Of a stretch of DNA of 64,000 bases, positions 10,439 through 20,322 are shown piece after piece. This DNA is from Rahnella victoriana (GTDB lineage: Bacteria; Pseudomonadota; Gammaproteobacteria; Enterobacterales; Enterobacteriaceae). The stretch covers positions 1-64,000 of the forward strand of contig NZ_SJOJ01000013.1 in assembly GCF_004330295.1 (NCBI RefSeq), given 5' to 3'. The notes below the pieces were generated by a model that ran no database searches, had not been told where the DNA came from, and saw only the letters and a program-made list of their open reading frames with translations. Numbering within the stretch: the stretch's first letter is position 1; the number at the start of each line of letters is the position of its first letter. The position numbers and the translations under genes were made by a program.

Positions 10439-13400
10439 TTATTTTTTAGCGTCAGCCGCGGGTACGACGACCAGTTTCTGGTCGCTGATGGAAAGCGCCT
10501 GAACCTCGCGGTTATACATCGCTTCGCCGTAAGCCGGAGGGATCAGGAAACTGCCGGTGTTAGTGGCTTTAATCTGATACACAAACTCCTGCACATCGGT
10601 GCTGGCGCTGCCATAAATCACCACGCGGTCTTCACGAATATCGCTGTAATCCGGTGCCCATGTGGAACCCGATGCCGCCAGCGGTGACTGCCAGGATGCC
10701 GACGCGTCGGCGTCGCTGTTTTCATCACTGTCGTCGGATTCCGGTTCCGGTGGTGTTTGCTGGACGACTTCGAATCCGCCCGGCAGCAAATCCACAATCG
10801 CCAGATTATCCTGCCCTTCCTGCGAATTGGCGCGGATTTTCAGATGCACGTTGATCTTCTGCCCCAGCGTAATCTGCGTGACGGCGTTGCCTTTTTCATC
10901 GGTGTAATCACGGGTGATCTCCAGACCGCGTGAAATGGCTTTCTTCGGTGCAGCCAGATCGTAACCCGCCTGCGTCACCACGTACCACGCGGGCGCATTG
11001 TTGCCGTTTTCAATGCGGAGTGCCTTCGCGTCGGCGGTGAAGTTCGCTTTCGCAAACAGCCCCTGAACCTGCGAAATGACCTGCGGTTCGACGTTTTTCG
11101 TTTTGCTGATCTGCGTAATTTTCAGCGCATCCGGTATCGTCGCCTGCGCGGCCACCTGGGCGGAATAACTCTCCAGCGCCAGAATGCTCATCGCCGAGGA
11201 GTAAGTCGTGTAGCGTTCCTCTTTCAGCGCCTTAACCATATTTTCCAGCACCTGCGGCGGAATGGCGGAGACTTTTTCCGGGAAGTGACGGGTGATCAGA
11301 TACAACCGCGTCGCGTCCTGTACCAGCGGATCAAAGTAACTTTGCGTCCACCAGGCTTTGTCATACGCCTTGCTCAGTTGCTTCCACGTCGGCTGCAACA
11401 GGGTATTCGCCTCATCATCCATTTTCAGCAGACGATAAGACGAGGCCAGATACATCGCACTGAGATCGGTTTTCCAGGTGTCCGGGTAACGCTGCTGCAA
11501 GGTGTCCTGCACCGAGGCCAGCGAACTGGTGGTGATTTCACCCTGACGGGTCAGCAGATACACCGCCCACGCGCGCAGACGCAGGGTATACAGATCATCA
11601 TTCTGATTTGCCGCCAGTTCGCGCAGAGCCGAATTGGCCTCTTCCAGCATTCCGGCTGGCAATGCAACGCCCGCGGCTTTGGCTTCCAGCAGATATTGCA
11701 CCACGTACGGCGTGACGAACGGATCGGTTTGCGGCGATGAGCGCCACAGGCCAATCGCGCCGCTGTCATTCTGACGGGAACGCAGCACCGCCAGCATGTC
11801 TTTCAGTTGTTTGTTGCTGTCCGCCGGGCTGAGGTTACCGCGCATTTCCGGATGTACCGTTTCGAGGATCAGCGGCACCGAGCGGCTGACAATCTGTTCA
11901 GAACAGTAATACGGATAATCCGCCAGATACTGCGACAGCCCGTTAGTCAGCACCAGTGGCGAGTTGGATACCGCCGCTTTGCGCACCGCGTAAGCATCAA
12001 ACATCTGACGCAGGTTATCGACGTTCTGACTGCTGCCGCTCATGCGTCCCATGACTGATTGCGTACGGAACGGCATCGCCGGACGCACCGAGGTGCTGAT
12101 CGTCCGGCGACTGGTTTTGTCGCCATACGTCGCGTCAAACACCAGCGGCGCATCCCCCGGCAGAGATTTCGCGCGCAGACGGAAATTCATCACGCCCTCG
12201 CGTTTTTCCGCCAGTGACAGGCTTTGTTCGGCTTTACCGACCACTTCAAGCTGCGGTGGCACGGTCAGGTGAACCGCAACCGGAATGCTTTTGCCATTCA
12301 GACCTTCGAGGTTATTGCTGACGCCAACGCTGACATCAAACTCATCACCCGGCGCCACCATCGACGGCACGTTCGGCGTCATGATGAAGTTGTCGCGCAC
12401 GGTCGCGGAGGTCTGCGCTTTACCGATTTTGTCCGGCGTCACGGAAATGGCCATCACGCGGATCTTGCCGTTGAAGTAATCCGGCACCTGATAATCAAAC
12501 TGCTTCTCGCCGTTCACTTCGGTAATGCCCGACCAGTACGCCACTGGCTTATCACGCTTACGTTTGAACGGATTGACGTTCAGATCCAGTCCTTCTCCGG
12601 CGTCGCCCCCTGGCGCAGCCGCCAGCTGCATCAGCTTGCTGAATTCCGGCAAGATAAGGTCGAGGATTTGCGCGCTTTCCACGCTCAGTTCGCGCTTACG
12701 GAAGAAGTATTCCAGCGGATCTTTCAGGCGATAACGCGCCACCTGCAAAATGCCCTCATCGACAGCAAACAGCGCCACCTGTTGCGGGCCGTCCGTCATC
12801 ACCGTCATGGCCAGATTTTCGCCCGGCTTAATCACTTCCGGCGCATCCACTTCGAGGTAGTTCTGACGCGCTTTGGTGCTGATTTTGAAAGGCATCACGC
12901 CGTAGCTCAGCGGGCTCATGAAGATTTCGTTGGAATTCACATCCCGCACGAACTGCACGTTGATATAGCCGTTGCCTTCCATTCCCGCCGGTACGCGGAT
13001 TTTCTGCACCGAACTGGTGGTGTCAGTGTGGAACCACTGCCAGCTGTACACTTTATCTTTCTCGATGGTGATCAACCCGCTGCCGGTGTACGGCGCGTTG
13101 ACTGACACCTCGATTTCTTCACCCGGCTGATATTCCGCCTGATTGAGTTTCAGCTTCAGCTCGGCATTTCTGTCCAGCGAACGACTGAGATTGGCGTTAC
13201 CGGCCACGGTGTAGCCAATGCGGTTCAGCACGTTACCTTTCGCGTCTTCCACCACCAGCACGAAATCGCCCGGCTTGTCCGTCGCCAGCGTCAGATCGTT
13301 GCCCTGCGCCGTCAACGACAGCGGCTGTTCCGACAACTGCACTTCCTTCATTTTCGACTGGTATTTGTAGACGCCGGAATCCTGCTTGGTCAGCACTGAA

Positions 13401-16400
13401 ATGTATTTCTGTTCAATCAGCGCGACTTTCAGGTCCGGCATCGCCATCTGTTTAAGGGAAGGGTCGACGGCAATAATGTTCAGATGACGAGCAGCATCGC
13501 GGTTGATGTAACCCAGATCGCCATCGGCTTTCACGCCAATCAGATAATCATACGGCGACACCAGCACCCGCGCCGTTGCGGCTACCGAGCGCCCGCTACC
13601 GGCCACAAACGCCTCGGAGAGCAGTTGCAGCTGATAGGTGGCGTCGGCGTAAGATTTCAGATCCAGCGGGATATTCGCGGCACCGTTTTCATCGGTGGTA
13701 CGGTCTTCCAGTTCCGTTTCGAAACCGTCACTGTTCTGGCGGTTCTCGTAGAAGGCGTAATCCGGGAACTGTTCGAAGCTCGGATACATCGGGCGCAGCG
13801 TCAGTTTCGAGGTTACACGGCGGTCCTGCGCGGGCGTACCAAACAGGTTTTGCACATCAATATTGGCCTGCAATTCCGACGGTTTCACCCAGCCCTGTTT
13901 GCGGTCCGGCGTCAGTTGCAGTTTGACCTTCAGTTGATCCGGCTCAAAGTCTTTGACGTTGACGGCGGTATGCCCGAGGAAGGTCGATGATTCATTGTCT
14001 TTGCCGATCAGGTACAGATAGATATTCCATTCACCGGTTGGTGAATTATCGTCAGTGGTATAACTCAGTTCATTGAAACCGCTGGCACCCAGAGTCAGCG
14101 GGATAGTGCTCATCAGCTTATCGCGCGGGTCATGAATTTCCGCACGTACCGGGACGCCCGCCAGACCGTGACTCCAGTCAGCGGCACGGGTGATCAACCC
14201 GATATTAAAGGTGTCGCCCGGACGATAAACGCCGCGATCGGAGAACAGATAACTGCTCAGCGTGCGCGAATCGTTCGGGGTGATTTCGCCATCGACGTCA
14301 AAGCGGGAGAAATCGAGGCCGCGATCGTTATTCCGGTCCGCAGGCAGGAAGGAGACATCGCCCTCTTTTTCCACCAGGAACATCACCGGCTGGCGTTCGC
14401 TGGTATACACGTCCAGCGCCGGGAAGCGCACATGGCCGTTGGCACTGGTGGTCTGGGTCAGCAATGTCACCCCGTTTTTAGCGATGACAGAGACTTTGGC
14501 ATTCGCGACCGGCGCCCCGCTGTGAATCGACTGCACAAACACGTCGCGGGTTTTATCCTGCGAACGCTTGGCGATAATCCCCAGATCGGTGACCACGACG
14601 AATCGCGAATCACCGGCCGGCGCATCATCTCCGCTCTGCTCTTCATCCTGATACACATTGCCGTCGTCATCGGCTTCGGGTTTTTGTTCTTTTTTCTTCG
14701 GATCCCATTCCGACAGCGTCAGCAGGAATATGCCGCGATGCGAGGCCGGATCGGTGGAGAGATAACGCGAGAGATCGACGCCCTGATAATTCACTTCACC
14801 CGGTTTGTCGTTGTTTACCGCCGTCTGGTATTTGAAGTGCTCGGTAAAATACTCGTCGTTCAGACGGTTAAATTCCGCCGACGAATATTCACGGCTTTTG
14901 AACGACACGATGTGTTGCAGCTGGCTCGGGATCACCCGTTTGATGTCCAGACGCAGCCCCGGCACGTTGCGCGCAGCGACGCTGATTTGTTTGTCACCGC
15001 TGACTGACAACAGCGAGCCTTGTGACATAAATTGCAGCGATTTCGGATAATCCGGCACCGCGACGATGCGGTAGACTTTTTCCGGCATTTTGTAGCCGCC
15101 GGACGACGTCAGCACGTTATCGATTTCCACCAGCATGGCGCGGTGCGCAGGGGCATCGAAGCGGAAACTGAACTGCGGCTGATAATCGCTTTCCGCGTCA
15201 TTGAGCTGAATGTTCAGCGGCGTGGACTGGGCGAGGACGTTATTCTCCACGCTGTCGACGTCCCAGCTGGCGTAATCATCCGGCCCTTTGGCCTCGTCCT
15301 GATCGTTAGGATTATGCTGCGGCAACAGCCAGACTTTGACGGCCTGACGGATATCTTTATCTTTCACCGCGTCGCTGAACCCGACGATCAGCGCACGCTG
15401 ACCTTTCGCCCCCTCGGCATCCACGACCTGCGCGCTGGCTTCGTTTACCGTCAGGCTGTACAGCGTCGGTACAGACACCACGGCATTTTTCGCCTGCGCA
15501 GTCGAATTCGACGGCACGGTAGATTTAATGCCCTCGCCCAGAATGACGCGCACCGCACCGCCGTGATCCAGCGATTTCAGCGGTTCGGAATGCACCCAGG
15601 CGTTGAGTTTTTTCTGGTCATAGACCACGGAATAATTGAGTTTCGACTCGGTTTTGGCTTTTCCTTCGGTCAGGCCAAGGGAGATGTGTTTTTCGAAACT
15701 GGCGACATCCACCGGCGCGTTGAATTTCACGTTAAAAATCGCGCTGCGTTTTTGTGGATCCTGCGGGTCCTGATAATACTCGGCCTGCCCCAGCTGATAA
15801 TCGAAAGCCGGAGCCGTAAATTCATAGCGGGTTTCTGCCAGCCTGATTTGTGGCGCCAGCAGCACCTCAGGCGTGAAGTTCACTTCATATTTGCTGCCCA
15901 TCGGCAGTGGATTTTTCGGGGTGAACGCCAGGGTGTAACCGCTCAGCCATTTCCATTCCCCTTCGGTGGCCGGTTTCAGGGAAATCCCTTTTTCGACCAC
16001 TTTACCGACGTCCGTCACCGGCGCGGCAGAATGGCGGAAAGTGAAAATCGCCTGCTGCGGTGCCGGTTTTTGCGCCGCGTAATTGACGGCCTCCGGGCCG
16101 CTGACGCGCACGCTGGTGTCCTGATAAACCATCGGTGCCGGTTCGATCGGCTGCGGACGGTTGAGCCACCAGTGCCAGCCATAAACGCCCGCCCCGGCGG
16201 CGCAGAGTAACAGCAGGATCGTCAGGCTGATGGTTTTCGGGTATTTGTCCACCCCGCTTTCCATGCGCAGGAAACCCCGCTTCAGCCAGCCGGAGGTGGC
16301 CGTCCACCAGCCGGGCGCCCGCCAGTCAATATTGCCGACCACCGGTTTAAAGACGCGACCCAGCAGACCCAGAATGAAAGCCAGCGCGCGGAAGATGCCT

Positions 16401-16447
16401 TTTATCAATGTAAAAGGCAGACGAAGTAAGAATTTTAATAAATCCAT
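10439..16447 (-). CDS. yfhM: Large membrane-anchored bacterial alpha-2-macroglobulin
   Basis: Periplasmic-facing protease trap: host or competitor proteases cleave a bait region, the thioester reacts and the protease is captured. 2002 residues, clearly longer than E. coli YfhM (about 1650). An N-terminal amphipathic stretch precedes a membrane helix at about residues 52-72. There is no canonical lipobox (LLLLC lacks the small residue before Cys), so the protein is probably helix-anchored rather than a lipoprotein. The thioester motif CSEQ is at 1515-1518 and intact. Successive MG beta-domains, an alpha-helical thioester domain and a C-terminal receptor-like domain follow the family plan. A low-complexity acidic stretch (PEPESDDSDENSDADASAS) lies near residues 1905-1925. 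Its partner pbpC lies downstream. The gene symbol is by homology; this is a divergent long form. Confidence 0.93.
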   Translation of the reverse strand: MDLLKFLLRLPFTLIKGIFRALAFILGLLGRVFKPVVGNIDWRAPGWWTATSGWLKRGFLRMESGVDKYPKTISLTILLLLCAAGAGVYGWHWWLNRPQPIEPAPMVYQDTSVRVSGPEAVNYAAQKPAPQQAIFTFRHSAAPVTDVGKVVEKGISLKPATEGEWKWLSGYTLAFTPKNPLPMGSKYEVNFTPEVLLAPQIRLAETRYEFTAPAFDYQLGQAEYYQDPQDPQKRSAIFNVKFNAPVDVASFEKHISLGLTEGKAKTESKLNYSVVYDQKKLNAWVHSEPLKSLDHGGAVRVILGEGIKSTVPSNSTAQAKNAVVSVPTLYSLTVNEASAQVVDAEGAKGQRALIVGFSDAVKDKDIRQAVKVWLLPQHNPNDQDEAKGPDDYASWDVDSVENNVLAQSTPLNIQLNDAESDYQPQFSFRFDAPAHRAMLVEIDNVLTSSGGYKMPEKVYRIVAVPDYPKSLQFMSQGSLLSVSGDKQISVAARNVPGLRLDIKRVIPSQLQHIVSFKSREYSSAEFNRLNDEYFTEHFKYQTAVNNDKPGEVNYQGVDLSRYLSTDPASHRGIFLLTLSEWDPKKKEQKPEADDDGNVYQDEEQSGDDAPAGDSRFVVVTDLGIIAKRSQDKTRDVFVQSIHSGAPVANAKVSVIAKNGVTLLTQTTSANGHVRFPALDVYTSERQPVMFLVEKEGDVSFLPADRNNDRGLDFSRFDVDGEITPNDSRTLSSYLFSDRGVYRPGDTFNIGLITRAADWSHGLAGVPVRAEIHDPRDKLMSTIPLTLGASGFNELSYTTDDNSPTGEWNIYLYLIGKDNESSTFLGHTAVNVKDFEPDQLKVKLQLTPDRKQGWVKPSELQANIDVQNLFGTPAQDRRVTSKLTLRPMYPSFEQFPDYAFYENRQNSDGFETELEDRTTDENGAANIPLDLKSYADATYQLQLLSEAFVAGSGRSVAATARVLVSPYDYLIGVKADGDLGYINRDAARHLNIIAVDPSLKQMAMPDLKVALIEQKYISVLTKQDSGVYKYQSKMKEVQLSEQPLSLTAQGNDLTLATDKPGDFVLVVEDAKGNVLNRIGYTVAGNANLSRSLDRNAELKLKLNQAEYQPGEEIEVSVNAPYTGSGLITIEKDKVYSWQWFHTDTTSSVQKIRVPAGMEGNGYINVQFVRDVNSNEIFMSPLSYGVMPFKISTKARQNYLEVDAPEVIKPGENLAMTVMTDGPQQVALFAVDEGILQVARYRLKDPLEYFFRKRELSVESAQILDLILPEFSKLMQLAAAPGGDAGEGLDLNVNPFKRKRDKPVAYWSGITEVNGEKQFDYQVPDYFNGKIRVMAISVTPDKIGKAQTSATVRDNFIMTPNVPSMVAPGDEFDVSVGVSNNLEGLNGKSIPVAVHLTVPPQLEVVGKAEQSLSLAEKREGVMNFRLRAKSLPGDAPLVFDATYGDKTSRRTISTSVRPAMPFRTQSVMGRMSGSSQNVDNLRQMFDAYAVRKAAVSNSPLVLTNGLSQYLADYPYYCSEQIVSRSVPLILETVHPEMRGNLSPADSNKQLKDMLAVLRSRQNDSGAIGLWRSSPQTDPFVTPYVVQYLLEAKAAGVALPAGMLEEANSALRELAANQNDDLYTLRLRAWAVYLLTRQGEITTSSLASVQDTLQQRYPDTWKTDLSAMYLASSYRLLKMDDEANTLLQPTWKQLSKAYDKAWWTQSYFDPLVQDATRLYLITRHFPEKVSAIPPQVLENMVKALKEERYTTYSSAMSILALESYSAQVAAQATIPDALKITQISKTKNVEPQVISQVQGLFAKANFTADAKALRIENGNNAPAWYVVTQAGYDLAAPKKAISRGLEITRDYTDEKGNAVTQITLGQKINVHLKIRANSQEGQDNLAIVDLLPGGFEVVQQTPPEPESDDSDENSDADASASWQSPLAASGSTWAPDYSDIREDRVVIYGSASTDVQEFVYQIKATNTGSFLIPPAYGEAMYNREVQALSISDQKLVVVPAADAKK

Positions 16448-16678
16448 TTGTTGCTGTACCCCTAATCCCTGTGATCCATAGCCAGAAGTGATATTTTTAT
16501 TTAAATCAGGACTTTTATTAAATTCAATATATTGCGCCGCAGGATAAAGATTATTTGACTAAAAAGCCAACAGATAAAGCGTAGCAGTAACACGGCATCT
16601 CCGGCTGATTTCTGCGCTGTCAGCGGCACGATTGTGTGAAACAATAGTAAAAGGATTTTGAGGAAAGCGGCAGGTGAC

Positions 16679-17152
16679 ATGAAAACAAAACTGATTACCC
16701 GGGAAGGCTACGACAAGCTCAAAACTGAACTGGATTTCCTGTGGCGTGAAGAGCGTCCGGAAGTGACCAAAAAGGTCACCTGGGCCGCCAGTCTGGGCGA
16801 CCGCAGCGAAAATGCCGACTACCAGTACAACAAAAAGCGGCTGCGTGAAATCGATCGCCGCGTGCGTTACCTGACGAAATGTCTGGAGCAATTGCGCATC
16901 GTCGATTACTCGCCGCAACAGGACGGTAAAGTGTTCTTCGGGGCGTGGGTCGAAGTGGAAAACGACGACGGCGACATCAAGCGTTTCCGCATTGTCGGTT
17001 ACGATGAAATCTTTGGCCGCAAGGATTACATTTCTATCGACTCGCCGATGGCACGCGCGCTGCTGAAAAAAGAAGTCGGCGACAGCCTGATTGTCACCAC
17101 GCCGGTCGGCGACGCGACCTGGTACGTCAATGACATTGAATACGTTAAATGA
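16679..17152 (+). CDS. greB: Transcription elongation factor GreB
   Basis: Binds the RNA polymerase secondary channel and stimulates cleavage of backtracked RNA. 157 residues, matching the family. N-terminal coiled coil MKTKLITREGYDKL...RENADYQYNKKRLREIDRR; the basic KKRLREIDRRVRYL patch and KVFFGAWVEVEN/DEIFGRKDYISIDSPMARALL distinguish GreB from GreA. The ATG at 16679 follows a GCAGGTGA ribosome site; a start seven codons upstream (MRKAAGD) is less likely. Divergent from the A2M gene; tex follows 113 bp downstream, the same greB-tex order as E. coli. Confidence 0.97.
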   Translation: MKTKLITREGYDKLKTELDFLWREERPEVTKKVTWAASLGDRSENADYQYNKKRLREIDRRVRYLTKCLEQLRIVDYSPQQDGKVFFGAWVEVENDDGDIKRFRIVGYDEIFGRKDYISIDSPMARALLKKEVGDSLIVTTPVGDATWYVNDIEYVK

Positions 17153-17265
17153 TCAGCTAACTCTCAAAACACGCGGGCGTTCGGCCTGATGACTGGCATT
17201 TTTGGTCTTCAAACCGTATAACTGTGCCCCTGCTTTTTACAGCCAATTAAACAGATAACAGACCT

Positions 17266-19596
17266 ATGAATGATCAACTGAGCCGCATTATCGCAAGTGA
17301 ATTGCAGGTTCGCCCGGAGCAGGTTGCTTCCGTGGTGCGTCTGCTGGATGAAGGTAATACCGTGCCCTTTATTGCGCGGTATCGTAAGGAAGTCACCGGT
17401 GGGTTGGATGATACCCAGCTGCGTCAGTTGGACACCCGTCTGGGTTATCTGCGGGAGCTGGAAGACCGCCGCCAGACCATCCTCAAATCCATCGAAGAAC
17501 AGGGCAAACTCAGCGACGATCTGGCGAAAGCCATCAACACCACGCTGAGCAAAACCGAGCTGGAAGACCTGTATCTGCCGTTTAAACCGAAGCGCCGCAC
17601 CCGTGGTCAGATCGCTATCGAAGCCGGTCTGGAACCGCTGGCCGAACTGCTGTGGAACGATCCGCAAAACGAGCCGGAAGCGACCGCTGCCACATTCGTT
17701 GATGCCGGTAAAGGCGTGGCCGATACCAAAGCGGCGCTGGATGGCGCGCGCTACATTCTGATGGAACGCTTTGCCGAAGATGCATCGCTGCTGGCGAAAG
17801 TCCGTGATTATCTGTGGAAAAATGCCCATCTCACTTCCCGCATGGTGGAAGGCAAAGAGCAGGAAGGCGCGAAATTCCGCGACTATTTCGATCACCACGA
17901 ACCGATTTCTCAGGTGCCATCGCACCGTGCGCTGGCGATGTTCCGTGGCCGCAACGAAGGCGTATTGCAGCTGGCGCTGAATGCCGATCCGCAGCACGAT
18001 GAGCCGCCGAAAGAGAGTTATGCCGAACAGCTGATCATTGATCATCTGGGTCTGCGTCTGAACAACGCGCCTGCCGACGTCTGGCGTCGTGCGGTGGTTA
18101 ACTGGACGTGGCGCATTAAAGTATTGCTGCACCTCGAAACTGAGCTGATGGGCACCGTGCGCGAACGCGCCGAAGATGAAGCGATTAACGTCTTTGCCCG
18201 CAACATGCATGATCTGCTGATGGCCGCACCGGCCGGTATGCGCGCCACCATGGGCCTCGATCCGGGTTTACGTACCGGTGTGAAAGTCGCCGTTGTGGAT
18301 AACACCGGCAAACTGGTGGATATCGATACCGTTTATCCCCATACCGGTCAGTCCGCGAAAGCCGCGCAACAGGTTGCTGCACTGTGCATCAAACATAACG
18401 TCGAACTGGTGGCGATCGGGAACGGTACGGCGTCCCGCGAAACCGAGCGTTTCTTCCTCGAACTGCAAAAACAGTTCCCGGCGGTAAAAGCGCAGAAAGT
18501 GATTGTCAGTGAAGCCGGTGCGTCGGTGTATTCCGCGTCCGAACTGGCGGCGCTGGAATTCCCGGATCTGGATGTGTCCATTCGTGGTGCCGTTTCCATT
18601 GCGCGTCGCTTGCAGGATCCGCTGGCCGAGCTGGTGAAAATCGACCCGAAATCTATCGGTGTCGGCCAGTATCAGCACGATGTCAGTCAGTCTCAGCTGG
18701 CGAAAAAACTCGATACCGTGGTGGAAGACTGCGTAAACGCCGTCGGCGTGGATCTGAATACCGCGTCTGTTCCGCTGCTGACCCGCGTGGCCGGTCTGAC
18801 CCGCATGATGGCGCAGAATATCGTTAACTGGCGTGACGAAAACGGCCAGTTCCGCAATCGCGAACAGTTGCTGAAAGTCAGCCGTCTGGGGCCGAAAGCC
18901 TTTGAACAATGCGCGGGCTTCCTGCGTATCAACCACGGCGACAACCCGCTCGACGCCTCCACGGTTCACCCGGAAACCTATCCGGTGGTCGAACGCATTC
19001 TGGCTGCGACGCAGCTGGCGCTGAAAGAACTGATGGGCGATTCGAATGTGCTGCGCGGCCTGAAAGCCAGTGAATTCACGGACGAACAGTTCGGCATGCC
19101 GACGGTCACCGACATCATCAAAGAGCTGGAAAAACCGGGGCACGATCCGCGTCCTGAGTTCAAAACCGCGACCTTTGCCGAAGGTGTCGAAACCATGAAT
19201 GACCTGATGCCTGGCATGATCCTCGAAGGCTCGGTCACCAACGTCACTAACTTCGGCGCGTTTGTGGATATCGGCGTGCATCAGGACGGTCTGGTTCATA
19301 TCTCGTCACTGGCGAACAAGTTCGTGGAAGACCCGCATACCGTGGTGAAAGCCGGCGATATCGTCAAAGTCAAAGTGATGGAAGTCGATCTGCAACGCAA
19401 ACGTATCGCGCTGACCATGCGACTGGATGAGCAGCCGGGCGAAGCGCCAGCCCGCCGTTCTTCCGCGCCAGCGTCAGATGCCCGCGACAACCAGAAACGC
19501 CATTCGCCGAACAAACCTGCGGGCCGCAATGCCGCGCCAGCAGGCAATAACGCCATGGCGGATGCGCTGGCGGCTGCCCTCGGCAAAAAACGCTAA
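17266..19596 (+). CDS. tex: RNA-binding transcription accessory protein Tex (YhgF)
   Basis: Conserved nucleic-acid-binding protein implicated in transcription and stress or toxin-gene regulation. 776 residues with the standard order: N-terminal helical domain, YqgF/RNase H-like domain ([17 protein letters not shown] near 326-342), helix-hairpin-helix repeats ([44 protein letters not shown]) and a C-terminal S1 domain ([23 protein letters not shown], about 645-715). The last 55 residues are a basic, Ala/Pro-rich tail. Translation starts at ATG 17266 ([10 protein letters not shown]). A terminator follows at 19623. Confidence 0.97.
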   Translation: MNDQLSRIIASELQVRPEQVASVVRLLDEGNTVPFIARYRKEVTGGLDDTQLRQLDTRLGYLRELEDRRQTILKSIEEQGKLSDDLAKAINTTLSKTELEDLYLPFKPKRRTRGQIAIEAGLEPLAELLWNDPQNEPEATAATFVDAGKGVADTKAALDGARYILMERFAEDASLLAKVRDYLWKNAHLTSRMVEGKEQEGAKFRDYFDHHEPISQVPSHRALAMFRGRNEGVLQLALNADPQHDEPPKESYAEQLIIDHLGLRLNNAPADVWRRAVVNWTWRIKVLLHLETELMGTVRERAEDEAINVFARNMHDLLMAAPAGMRATMGLDPGLRTGVKVAVVDNTGKLVDIDTVYPHTGQSAKAAQQVAALCIKHNVELVAIGNGTASRETERFFLELQKQFPAVKAQKVIVSEAGASVYSASELAALEFPDLDVSIRGAVSIARRLQDPLAELVKIDPKSIGVGQYQHDVSQSQLAKKLDTVVEDCVNAVGVDLNTASVPLLTRVAGLTRMMAQNIVNWRDENGQFRNREQLLKVSRLGPKAFEQCAGFLRINHGDNPLDASTVHPETYPVVERILAATQLALKELMGDSNVLRGLKASEFTDEQFGMPTVTDIIKELEKPGHDPRPEFKTATFAEGVETMNDLMPGMILEGSVTNVTNFGAFVDIGVHQDGLVHISSLANKFVEDPHTVVKAGDIVKVKVMEVDLQRKRIALTMRLDEQPGEAPARRSSAPASDARDNQKRHSPNKPAGRNAAPAGNNAMADALAAALGKKR

Positions 19597-19622
19597 TTTT
19601 TGTTTTTCCCTCCGCGTTATGA

Positions 19623-19650
19623 AAGCCGCTGAAAATCAGCGGCTTGTTTT
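19623..19650 (+). terminator. Rho-independent terminator of tex
   Basis: Perfect 10-bp stem AAGCCGCTGA (19623-19632) / TCAGCGGCTT (19636-19645) with a 3-nt loop, followed by GTTTT, 26 bp after the tex stop codon. Confidence 0.85.
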
Positions 19651-19699
19651 ATGTATCTTTTTTCGACACTTTTTAAACTCTATCCTAATGAATCAATCA

Positions 19700-19713
19700 C
19701 TGAGGTAAATCAA
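19700..19713 (+). promoter_or_regulatory. Candidate FNR site for feo
   Basis: CTGAG-GTAA-ATCAA matches 8 of 10 defined bases of TTGAT-N4-ATCAA. Anaerobic FNR activation of feo is known in E. coli. The distance to feoA (about 300 bp) is large, so this is tentative. Confidence 0.3.
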
Positions 19714-19764
19714 TAAATCGGGGCTTTGGCAGGCATAGGATAGCGTCGCGGTGGAGATACCCGC

Positions 19765-19790
19765 GAAGAGGTTCGCCTCTTCTCTTTTGT
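19765..19790 (+). terminator. UUCG-capped stem-loop with U-rich tail
   Basis: GAAGAGG (19765-19771), loop TTCG, CCTCTTC (19776-19782), then TCTTTTGT. It resembles an intrinsic terminator but lies between the tex terminator and the feo Fur box, with no annotated gene directly before it. Confidence 0.55.
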
Positions 19791-19805
19791 CTCACTACGC
19801 GTACT

Positions 19806-19824
19806 AATTATGATAACTATTTTC
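19806..19824. promoter_or_regulatory. Fur box upstream of feoA
   Basis: AATTATGATAACTATTTTC matches 14 of 19 positions of the Fur consensus GATAATGATAATCATTATC. The position upstream of feoA fits iron repression of ferrous-iron uptake. Confidence 0.7.
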
Positions 19825-20010
19825 GTTTGTACTTCTTTGCGTATTCACTACGCCGCCAGCCACAGGCCGGCAATTTCGCACCAGGGACAATTTCTGAGCA
19901 ATAATTTTAGCCACATATATCGCCAGCCAGCGACATCACCGGGCAGGGACGCACGGCGCACAATATCCAGGCGCCGTCACCCTTAATGCCTGATCGCCTC
20001 GCGAGGAACT

Positions 20011-20235
20011 ATGCAACTTCAATCAAAACGTGCTTATAAAATTACCGGCTTTTCACACGAAATCAGCCCGGCCTACCGTCAGAAACTGCTGTCACTCGGG
20101 ATGCTACCGGGGTCCTTTTTTAACATCATCCGCGTTGCGCCGATGGGCGATCCGGTACAAATCGAAACCCGCCGCACCAGTCTCGTCGTCCGCAGAAAAG
20201 ACCTCGATCTCCTCCAGCTCGAGATGCTGGCCTGA
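20011..20235 (+). CDS. feoA: Ferrous iron transport accessory protein FeoA
   Basis: Small cytoplasmic SH3-like protein that supports FeoB. 74 residues, the usual size: [27 protein letters not shown] is the family signature and the C-terminus [25 protein letters not shown] completes the beta-barrel. First gene of feoABC, under the Fur box at 19806-19824; preceded by GAGGAACT as ribosome site. feoB follows after 87 bp. Confidence 0.97.
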   Translation: MQLQSKRAYKITGFSHEISPAYRQKLLSLGMLPGSFFNIIRVAPMGDPVQIETRRTSLVVRRKDLDLLQLEMLA

Positions 20236-20322
20236 TCCTCACATCAGGCCTTTGGCAGTTCATTTTTTGGGGCAGCCCTTTGGCTTGCCTGTTTACCCTT
20301 TCTGACACGTAGACTTTATCGT

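Larger units (their letters stand above)
19651..20010 (+). promoter_or_regulatory. Regulatory gap upstream of feoABC
   Basis: About 360 bp without a protein gene. In order it holds an FNR-like site (19700-19713), a UUCG-capped hairpin with a U-rich tail (19765-19790), a Fur box (19806-19824) and roughly 190 bp of leader before feoA. The hairpin upstream of the Fur box could end a short transcript of about 100 nt starting after the tex terminator; no convincing promoter for it was seen. Confidence 0.6.

Noticed and set aside
15032-16210. 392-codon plus-strand frame inside the A2M gene
   Set aside because: Fully antisense to a well-supported gene; composition (Arg/His/Phe-rich) is that of a shadow frame.
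16220-16290. Lipobox in the A2M leader (LLLLC)
   Set aside because: The residue before Cys is Leu, not Gly/Ala/Ser, and the helix continues past it; treated as a membrane anchor.
18268-19299. 343-codon minus-strand frame inside tex
   Set aside because: Antisense shadow of tex without start signals or recognisable domains.
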